Shown: one piece after another, positions 1 to 5,017 of the stretch | Layout of the letters: each line of letters begins with the position of its first letter | Numbering within the stretch: the stretch's first letter is position 1 | NCBI GenBank assembly: GCA_011048485.1 | Contig: DSDX01000322.1 | Coordinates: 1 to 5,017, forward strand | DNA length: 5,017 nucleotides | Reading direction: 5' to 3' | From: Candidatus Aminicenantota bacterium | GTDB lineage: Bacteria > Acidobacteriota > Aminicenantia > Aminicenantales > Saccharicenantaceae | Translations under genes and position numbers: made by a program | Notes under the pieces: generated by a model | What the model was told of the DNA's origin: nothing | The model's database searches: none | Seen by the model: only the letters and a program-made list of their open reading frames with translations

Positions 1-243
1 ACCGATACCTGCGAGCTCCGCTACGTCCTGGCCAGCGCGACCGGAGGGCGGCCGGGCGAGGAGCTGCGGACGACGGGCTTCGACAAGATCTACCCGGCCG
101 GCATCCGGGTCGGCGTCATCGAGAGCCTAACGAGGAACGAGGCCTCGCCCATCTTCCGCAGCATCACCGTCACGCCCGACCTCCGCTTCGACGCCATCGA
201 TGTCGTTGCCGTCCTGACGAAGGGGCCCGGAGGCGGCGGATGA
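1..243 (+). CDS. mreC: MreC, rod shape-determining protein, C-terminal fragment (5' truncated by window edge)
   Basis: The first 80 codons in frame 1 are open from the left edge to TGA at 241-243, so this is the 3' end of a gene that begins upstream. The peptide contains the typical last strand region of the MreC beta-barrel domain: GEELRTTGFDKIYPAGIRVG (local residues 20-39), followed by a segment ending SITVTPDLRFDAIDVVAVL. MreC is a bitopic inner-membrane protein with a periplasmic beta domain; it links MreB and MreD to PBP2 and activates the elongation machinery. The N-terminal membrane helix and coiled coil must lie outside the window. The stop overlaps the mreD start (ATGA), and the glycine-rich tail (GPGGGG) is encoded by the same bases that supply the mreD ribosome binding site. 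The family assignment rests on a short fragment but is strongly supported by the genes that follow. Confidence 0.9.
   Translation, partial: TDTCELRYVLASATGGRPGEELRTTGFDKIYPAGIRVGVIESLTRNEASPIFRSITVTPDLRFDAIDVVAVLTKGPGGGG
229..233 (+). promoter_or_regulatory. Ribosome binding site of mreD, inside mreC
   Basis: GGAGG lies six bases before the ATG at 240, a near-ideal spacing. It sits in the last codons of mreC and supports 240 as the mreD start. Confidence 0.75.
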
Positions 244-743
244 GGGACTCGGCGGTCCGGGACGTCCTGCAGGCTTTCCTGGGGACCCTCCTCGCCGTCG
301 CCGTCTATGCCCTGGCCGGAGCGGCGGCGCCCGGCCTTCTCGTCGTCTTCAACGCCTTTTCCGTCGTCGTCCTCTGTTTCGCGGTCCGCCGGGGCGAGGT
401 CTTCGGGGCCTTGCTGGGCACGATGTGCGGCCTGGCCCAGGACGCCTTCTCGCTCGGCGTCTTCGGCGTCGCCGGACTGTCTAAGACGATGCTCGGCTTC
501 TGGGCCGGCTATGTCTCCCGGCGGATCGACGTGGCATCCTGGTCGCGCAACGCCCTGTTCATGCTGGCGCTGGCGGTCCTCGAGACGGCCCTCTGGGTCG
601 TCCTGACGGCCGTCGTCCGGGCGGGCCCGGTCAACCTGCACGGCGGGCTCATCGCGCTTCAACCCGTCGTCACGGCGGCCTTGGGGACGGCCTTCCTGGC
701 CCTGGGCCGTTGGGCCGCCGCCCGGAGGGCCCGAGGCGCGTGA
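240..743 (+). CDS. mreD: MreD, rod shape-determining membrane protein
   Basis: This 167-residue protein is almost entirely hydrophobic, with about five to six predicted membrane segments (roughly residues 11-29, 31-49, 54-64, 68-92, 104-127 and 136-156). Its length matches MreD, usually 160-180 residues. The best family signature is the central GLAQDAFSLGVFGVAGLSK stretch (residues 64-82), matching the G-x-x-x-D-x-x-x-x-x-x-x-G pattern of MreD. It ends in a basic tail (ARRARGA) expected to be cytoplasmic. MreD is an inner-membrane component of the elongasome that works with MreC and modulates the interaction of MreC with PBP2. The ATG start is set by a good Shine-Dalgarno six bases upstream and by its ATGA overlap with the mreC stop, which suggests translational coupling. 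MreD is poorly conserved in sequence, so the position between mreC and mrdA is an important part of the identification. Confidence 0.93.
   Translation: MRDSAVRDVLQAFLGTLLAVAVYALAGAAAPGLLVVFNAFSVVVLCFAVRRGEVFGALLGTMCGLAQDAFSLGVFGVAGLSKTMLGFWAGYVSRRIDVASWSRNALFMLALAVLETALWVVLTAVVRAGPVNLHGGLIALQPVVTAALGTAFLALGRWAAARRARGA
724..736 (+). promoter_or_regulatory. Likely ribosome binding region of mrdA, inside mreD
   Basis: Two candidates precede the ATG at 743: GGAGGG at 724-729, which is strong but 13 bases away, and GAGG at 733-736, which is shorter with ideal six-base spacing. The start codon shares one base with the mreD stop (TGATG), so re-initiation by the terminating ribosome is likely. Confidence 0.5.
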
Positions 744-2539
744 TGCCCGGCGAACGGATCTACGAGGACCTCACGCTCGTCCGCCGCAGGGCCGCCGCGG
801 CCTTCTGGGCGGTCGCCGCCCTGACCATCCTCGCCCTGGCCGCCTACTGGAAGATCCAGATCCTGGAGAACCGGAAATACGAGGAGATGGCGGAGGCCAA
901 TCGAAGCCGGATGCGCGTCCTGCCGGCGCCTCGGGGGCTCATCCGCGACCGGAACGGGGAGATCTTGGCCGACAACAAGGCCGCCTTCACGGTCTCGCTC
1001 ATCCGCGAGAACATGAGGGACGAGGCTGCGTCCTACGCCGCCGTCGGCCGGCTGCTCGGGATCGGGGAGGCCACCGTCCGCGAGCGCGTAGCCCTGCACC
1101 GGAACCTCAGGCTCTTCGAGCCCATCGTCATCGCCGACGGCCTCGAGGCCTTCGACGTCGCCCCCATCGAGAGCCGCCGTCTCGAGTTCCCCGAGGTCGT
1201 GGTCGACTCGGAGCCCCAGCGGTTCTATCCGGGCGGGGACCTGGCCGCCCACGTCCTCGGCTATCTCCAGGAGCCCACGCCCGAAGAGATCAAGGCCCGT
1301 CCGGAGTGGCCGGTCCGGCCGGGGGAGATGGTCGGCAAGACGGGCATCGAGCGGGTGTACGACGACATCCTCAGGGGCGACGACGGCTCGGTCTACGAGA
1401 CCGTTGACAGCCTCGGCCGGGTGCGGGAGGAAACGGGCCGGGTCTACCCTGTTCAGGGTGACGACGTCGTCCTGACCCTCGATCGCGGCCTTCAGATCGA
1501 GGCCGAACAGGCCCTCCGGGGACGGGAAGGCGTCATCGTGGCCCTTGACGCGGCGACGGGAGGGGTCCTGGCCCTGGCCAGCTATCCGACCTACGATCCC
1601 AACAGGTTCATCACCCGGTTCACGGCGGACGAGTGGCGCCAGCTCACGGACGATCCCCTGGCCCCCCTGGAGAACAGGGCCATCCGGGGGCTCTACGCGC
1701 CGGGCTCGATCTTCAAGCTGGTCATGGGGCTGGGCGGCCTGGATTCGGGAGCCGTCACCCGGGGCACGACGGTCTTTTGCTCGGGGGCCACCCGGATCTA
1801 CGGGGACGTGCGGCACTGCTGGTTCGCGCCCGGCCACGGCGCCCTCGATCTCGTGGGCGCGATCAAGAACTCGTGCAACATCTATTTCTACGCGCTCGGT
1901 CGCGAGCTGGGCATCGACCTCATCGCCGGGGCCGCCTCCAGACTCGGCCTCGGGCGCAGGACGGGGATCGATCTCGACGGCGAGAAGGAGGGGCTCGTGC
2001 CGAGCACGGCCTGGAAGCGCGAGGCTCTCGGCGAGCCCTGGTATCCCGGAGAGACCATATCGGTCTCGATCGGTCAAGGGCAGCTCCAGGCGACCCCGAT
2101 CCAGATCGCGGCCATGACCGCCTTGATCGCCCGGCGGGGAAGCCCCGTGCGCCCTCACCTTGGCCCGGTTGACAAGAGCGGCCCCGCGGGGCCCGGGCCG
2201 CGGTCCGCCTTCGCCGCGGAGGATCTCGAGACCGTCATCGAAGGGATGTGGAGGTCTGTCAACGACGGTGGGACCGGGCAGGGAGCCAGGGTCGACGGCT
2301 TCGACGTCTGCGGCAAGACCGGCTCGACCCAGACCGTGAGCCGCGCAAGCGCCGAGCGTCTGGCCGAGGCCGGCCGGGAGATCAAGACGCACTCCTGGTT
2401 CTCCGGCTTCGCCCCCCGGAACGAGCCCCGCGTCGTCGTGACCGTCCTGGTCGAATACGGCGGCGGGGGAGGCGCGACGGCCGCTCCGGTCGCCGGCCGG
2501 ATCTTCGATCGGTTCAGACAGGAGGCCGCCCGGCGATGA
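743..2539 (+). CDS. mrdA: Penicillin-binding protein 2 (elongasome peptidoglycan D,D-transpeptidase)
   Basis: This 598-residue class B PBP cross-links new peptidoglycan during side-wall growth and partners with RodA. The order is a short basic cytoplasmic N-terminus, one membrane anchor (about residues 17-36), then a periplasmic pedestal domain with the conserved box RGLIRDRNGEILADN (64-78), FYPGGDLAAHVLGYL (161-175) and VGKTGIERVYDDILRG (197-212). The C-terminal transpeptidase domain has all three catalytic motifs: SxxK as SIFK with nucleophile Ser322 and Lys325, SxN as Ser377-Cys378-Asn379, and KTGS at 525-528. The glycine-rich EYGGGGG followed by AAPVAGRIF near the end is typical of PBP2. 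Length is in the normal range (about 600-650). The ATG at 743 was chosen because it overlaps the mreD stop (TGATG); an in-frame TTG at 710 would only add 11 residues inside mreD. Cys346, Cys359, His365 and Cys378 may form a metal site. PBP2 rather than the division enzyme FtsI is indicated by the neighbours mreC, mreD and rodA and by the CW...GHG segment between the first two motifs. Confidence 0.96.
   Translation: MPGERIYEDLTLVRRRAAAAFWAVAALTILALAAYWKIQILENRKYEEMAEANRSRMRVLPAPRGLIRDRNGEILADNKAAFTVSLIRENMRDEAASYAAVGRLLGIGEATVRERVALHRNLRLFEPIVIADGLEAFDVAPIESRRLEFPEVVVDSEPQRFYPGGDLAAHVLGYLQEPTPEEIKARPEWPVRPGEMVGKTGIERVYDDILRGDDGSVYETVDSLGRVREETGRVYPVQGDDVVLTLDRGLQIEAEQALRGREGVIVALDAATGGVLALASYPTYDPNRFITRFTADEWRQLTDDPLAPLENRAIRGLYAPGSIFKLVMGLGGLDSGAVTRGTTVFCSGATRIYGDVRHCWFAPGHGALDLVGAIKNSCNIYFYALGRELGIDLIAGAASRLGLGRRTGIDLDGEKEGLVPSTAWKREALGEPWYPGETISVSIGQGQLQATPIQIAAMTALIARRGSPVRPHLGPVDKSGPAGPGPRSAFAAEDLETVIEGMWRSVNDGGTGQGARVDGFDVCGKTGSTQTVSRASAERLAEAGREIKTHSWFSGFAPRNEPRVVVTVLVEYGGGGGATAAPVAGRIFDRFRQEAARR
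2520..2525 (+). promoter_or_regulatory. Ribosome binding site of rodA, inside mrdA
   Basis: A perfect AGGAGG lies ten bases before ATG 2536 and thirteen before the next in-frame ATG at 2539. The spacing favours 2536 as the rodA start. Confidence 0.7.
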
Positions 2540-3630
2540 TGATCGACAGACGGCTCGTCAAGGAGATCGACTGGGTCCTCCTCGGGCTCGTGCTGGCGAT
2601 GTCGCTCGTCGGCGTCCTGTTCATCTACAGCTCGGCGCATTACCTGCCCGGGGGCTTCCACCTCCGCCAACTCGCCTGGATCGGGATCTCGATCCTGAGC
2701 CTCGGCTTCGTCCTGGCCGTCGATTACAAGTTCTTCGTCGCGCTCGCCGGCTATCTCTACGTCCTCGTCGTGGTCCTCCTCGCGGCGACGCTCGTCTTCG
2801 CCCGGCTGGTGGCCGGAACCAAGAGCTGGATCTCGCTGGGGTTGATGCAGATGCAGCCCTCCGAGCTGGCCAAGATCGCCGTGATCCTCGTCTTCGCCCG
2901 CCTTTTCGCCGGCACCCGGAGCCCTTACCTGTCGACCGGGCGCACGCTCGCCGCTCTGGCCGCCGCCGCGGTCCCTCTGCTCCTTATCGTCGCCCAGCCC
3001 GATCTGGGGACGGCCACGACCTTCGTGGCCATCGTCGGGGGGGCCTTCATCCTGGCCGGGCTGAGAAGGCGGGCGGTCGTCATCCTGCTCTTGACCGCCG
3101 TGGTGCTGGGCATCGGGGGCTGGAACCTGGCCCTCAAGGACTACCAGAAGAGGCGGGTCACGACGCTGATCAACCCGGCCGGCGACCCGAGAGGTTCGGG
3201 CTACCAGGTCATCCAATCCAAGATCGCCATCGGATCCGGAGGCCTTGCCGGCACGGGCTTCAAGAAAGGCACCCAGAGCCAGCTCCGGTTCCTGCCGGCG
3301 CGGCACACGGATTTCATCTTCTCGGTCATCGGCGAGGAGACCGGATTCCTGGGCGTTCTGACGGTCATGGCCCTCTATTTCGCCCTGCTGGCCAGGATGT
3401 TCCGCGCCGTGACCAAGGCCCGCGACCGGGCCGGGGTCTACATCGTCTTCATGGCCTCGACGCTCATCGCTTTCCAGTTCCTGGTCAACGTTCTCATGGT
3501 CATCGGGCTCCTGCCGGTCGTGGGCATCACCTTGCCATTCATCAGCTACGGCGGATCGTCGCTCCTCACAAGCTATGTCGCCTGCGGCCTGGTCATGAAC
3601 GTGACGATGAGACGATTCGCCAATGTCTGA
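2536..3630 (+). CDS. rodA: RodA, SEDS-family peptidoglycan glycosyltransferase
   Basis: This 364-residue polytopic protein has about ten predicted membrane helices, normal for RodA. RodA polymerises lipid II into glycan strands at the inner membrane and works as a complex with PBP2, encoded immediately upstream. SEDS hallmarks are all present: W98 in KSWISLG, QPSELAK at 107-113 (Glu110), QPDLGT at 154-159, the large extracellular loop about 197-262 containing GTGFKKGTQSQLRFLPARHTD, and the C-terminal LPVVGITLPFISYGGSS (326-342). Asp259 in ARHTDF corresponds to the catalytic aspartate of characterised RodA proteins. The gene begins at ATG 2536, four bases inside mrdA (ATGA overlap), behind a perfect AGGAGG. 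A second ATG follows directly at 2539, so the protein starts Met-Met or Met. The frame stays open upstream within mrdA, but that stretch is arginine-rich and out of frame with PBP2 and is not part of the protein. RodA is favoured over the paralogues FtsW and SpoVE because of the mre/mrd context. Confidence 0.96.
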   Translation: MMIDRRLVKEIDWVLLGLVLAMSLVGVLFIYSSAHYLPGGFHLRQLAWIGISILSLGFVLAVDYKFFVALAGYLYVLVVVLLAATLVFARLVAGTKSWISLGLMQMQPSELAKIAVILVFARLFAGTRSPYLSTGRTLAALAAAAVPLLLIVAQPDLGTATTFVAIVGGAFILAGLRRRAVVILLLTAVVLGIGGWNLALKDYQKRRVTTLINPAGDPRGSGYQVIQSKIAIGSGGLAGTGFKKGTQSQLRFLPARHTDFIFSVIGEETGFLGVLTVMALYFALLARMFRAVTKARDRAGVYIVFMASTLIAFQFLVNVLMVIGLLPVVGITLPFISYGGSSLLTSYVACGLVMNVTMRRFANV

Positions 3631-5017
3631 ACGAGCCGCCCTCTCCGAACTCTTGGCCAGGGTCGAGAAACCGGGCCGCTACGTCGGCGGGGAATGGAAC
3701 GAGATCCGCAAGGACCCGTCCCGGGTCCGGGTCAAGGTCGCCCTGGCCTTCCCCGACGCCTACGAGATCGGCATGTCCTACCTCGGTCAGAAGATCCTCT
3801 ATGACCGGCTCAACAAGGACCGCGGGGTCCTGGCCGAGCGGGTGTTCGCGCCGTGGCCCGATCTCGAGCGAGAACTGAGGGCGGCGGGCCTCCCGCTGGG
3901 CAGCCTCGAGAGCGGACGGCCGCTCGACGCCTTCGACATCGTCGGCTTCTCGCTCCTCTACGAGCTCAACGACTCCAACGTCCTGACCATCCTCGACCTC
4001 GGCCGGGTTCCACTCGTCTCCGCCGACAGGGGAGAGGACGATCCGCTGGTCATCGCTGGCGGCCCGGCGGCCTTCAATCCCGAGCCCGTGGCGGACATCT
4101 TCGATCTCATCTATGTCGGGGACGGCGAGGAGGGGCTCCCGGAGATCGTCCGGACCGCCGCCGACACGCGCTTGCGCGGGTTGCGGCGGAGGGACCGGCT
4201 TCGCGAGCTGGCCCGGATCGAGGGCGTCTATGTCCCGTCCCTCTACGATCCCGCCGCCGTCCCCGGCTCGCCCCTCCTGGCGCCCCGGCCCCGGCCCGGC
4301 GCGCCGGCCGTCGTCCGCAAGCGCTTGGCCCGCGATTTCGCCCGGACGCCCTTTCCCGAGAAGATCGTCGTTCCCAACGTGCGCGTCGTCTTTGACCGCG
4401 TCGCGATCGAGGCGGCCCGGGGCTGCCCGCAGAGCTGCCGGTTCTGTCAGGCCTCGACGCTCTATTTCCCCCACCGGCCGAAGGACCCCGGGCTCGTCTA
4501 CAGGACGGCCCTGCGCAGCCTCAGGCAGACGGGCTACGAGGACCTGTCCCTGTCGGCCCTCTCCATCGGCGACCATCCCCATCTCGAGACGATCGTCCGG
4601 TCGCTCATGGAGGAGCTGGGCCGGGAGAAGATCGCCCTGTCGCTGTCCTCGCTCCGTCCCGGCCGTCTCTCGCGCGGGCTGGTGGAGAGCATCCTCAAGG
4701 TCCGCAAGACCGGCTTCACCCTCGTGCCGGAAGCGGGCACCGAGCGGCTTCGGGCCGTCCTCAACAAGAAGATCGACGATCGTGAGATCCGCGACGGGCT
4801 GACCTTCGCCTTCGAGGGCGGCTGGAAGCTCGTCAAGCTCTATTTCATGATCGGGCTGCCGACGGAGACGGAGGAGGACCTGGCCGGGATCGTCGCCCTC
4901 GTCCGCGGCGCCATCGACCTGGGCCGGTCCATCCTCGGCCGCGCGCCGCGGATCCATGTCAGCCTGTCCTCGTTCATCCCCAAGCCCCACACCCCGTTCC
5001 AGTGGCTGGGCATGGAG
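3623..5017 (+). CDS. B12-binding-domain radical SAM protein, TIGR03960-like, N-terminal 465 residues (3' truncated by window edge)
   Basis: The frame from ATG 3623 is open for 465 codons to the right edge. The N-terminus (PGRYVGGEWNEIRKD, 17-31) and the following alpha/beta region (about 35-180, with NPEPVADIFDLIYVGDGEE at 152-170) match the Rossmann-like, B12-binding-type module of this family as I recall it. The radical SAM core begins about residue 255: AARGCPQSCRFCQA carries Cys268, Cys272 and Cys275, the CxxxCxxC motif that binds the 4Fe-4S cluster used to cleave S-adenosylmethionine. Further family motifs are LVPEAGTERLR (367-377), LYFMIGLPTETEEDL (406-420) and FIPKPHTPFQW (451-461). 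The cobalamin motif DxHxxG is absent; the nearest match is DAYEIG at 45-50, with Tyr in place of His. The start overlaps rodA by eight bases and has no strong Shine-Dalgarno, so translation is probably coupled to rodA. The substrate is unknown. Full-length family members run further, so the C-terminal part lies outside the window. Family confidence is high; function is not assigned. Confidence 0.9.
   Translation, partial: MSERAALSELLARVEKPGRYVGGEWNEIRKDPSRVRVKVALAFPDAYEIGMSYLGQKILYDRLNKDRGVLAERVFAPWPDLERELRAAGLPLGSLESGRPLDAFDIVGFSLLYELNDSNVLTILDLGRVPLVSADRGEDDPLVIAGGPAAFNPEPVADIFDLIYVGDGEEGLPEIVRTAADTRLRGLRRRDRLRELARIEGVYVPSLYDPAAVPGSPLLAPRPRPGAPAVVRKRLARDFARTPFPEKIVVPNVRVVFDRVAIEAARGCPQSCRFCQASTLYFPHRPKDPGLVYRTALRSLRQTGYEDLSLSALSIGDHPHLETIVRSLMEELGREKIALSLSSLRPGRLSRGLVESILKVRKTGFTLVPEAGTERLRAVLNKKIDDREIRDGLTFAFEGGWKLVKLYFMIGLPTETEEDLAGIVALVRGAIDLGRSILGRAPRIHVSLSSFIPKPHTPFQWLGME

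Noticed and set aside
710..742. An earlier in-frame TTG start for mrdA.
   Set aside because: It would add 11 Arg/Pro-rich residues inside mreD and is a weak start codon. The ATG at 743 overlaps the mreD stop in the usual coupled arrangement.
2180..2193. A perfect 14-base G+C palindrome (GGCCCCGCGGGGCC) that could look like a terminator stem or operator.
   Set aside because: It lies within mrdA, encoding a Gly/Pro/Ala-rich linker before the KTG motif, with no loop and no following T-run. Such palindromes are expected by chance in DNA this G+C-rich.
659..2392. A long open frame of 577 codons on the minus strand opposite mrdA, and similar ones at 2155-3306 and 3593-4990.
   Set aside because: They lie opposite well-identified genes. 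Strong G/C bias at third codon positions removes stop codons from the complementary strand, and the predicted proteins are compositionally skewed (Gly, Asp, Arg, Pro, Glu) with no recognisable motif.
2248..2535. Upstream extension of the rodA reading frame from an ATG at 2248.
   Set aside because: This frame overlaps the mrdA KTG region, encodes an arginine-rich non-membrane stretch unlike any RodA N-terminus, and the AGGAGG at 2520 points to the start at 2536.
3853..4802. Additional plus-strand open frames inside the radical SAM gene (3853-4395 and 4113-4802).
   Set aside because: Both are Arg/Ser/Pro-rich out-of-frame readings of the radical SAM gene, whose own frame carries the cluster motif and family signatures throughout.

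Overview
The window is a tightly packed, single-strand (+) stretch of the bacterial cell-elongation (rod-shape) operon. It holds the 3' end of mreC, complete mreD, complete mrdA (penicillin-binding protein 2) and complete rodA, followed by the 5' part of a large radical SAM protein that runs off the right edge. There is no intergenic DNA: the genes overlap by 3, 1, 4 and 8 bases, so all five are probably translated from one polycistronic message whose promoter lies upstream of the window.

By eye the DNA is about two-thirds G+C, with very strong G/C preference at third codon positions. The gene set implies a rod-shaped bacterium that makes peptidoglycan. The order mreC-mreD-mrdA-rodA followed by this radical SAM family fits a Gram-negative-type or deep-branching lineage such as Acidobacteriota, Aminicenantota or a deltaproteobacterial group. 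This assignment is an inference from gene order and composition only and has low confidence.

MreC and MreD are membrane scaffold proteins of the elongasome. RodA polymerises lipid II into glycan strands, and PBP2 cross-links them and activates RodA, so four of the five genes form one machine at the inner membrane. The fifth gene encodes a cytosolic protein with an N-terminal Rossmann-like (B12-binding-type) region and a radical SAM domain with an intact CxxxCxxC cluster motif. Its biochemical function is not established as far as I know.

I see no mobile element, CRISPR array, RNA gene, terminator or promoter. This is an ordinary conserved core-genome region and I do not find a new multi-gene system in it. 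The points most worth a second look are the uncharacterised radical SAM gene coupled to rodA, the DxYxxG variant of the cobalamin-binding signature in it, and a Cys/Cys/His/Cys set near the PBP2 active site that looks like a metal site.
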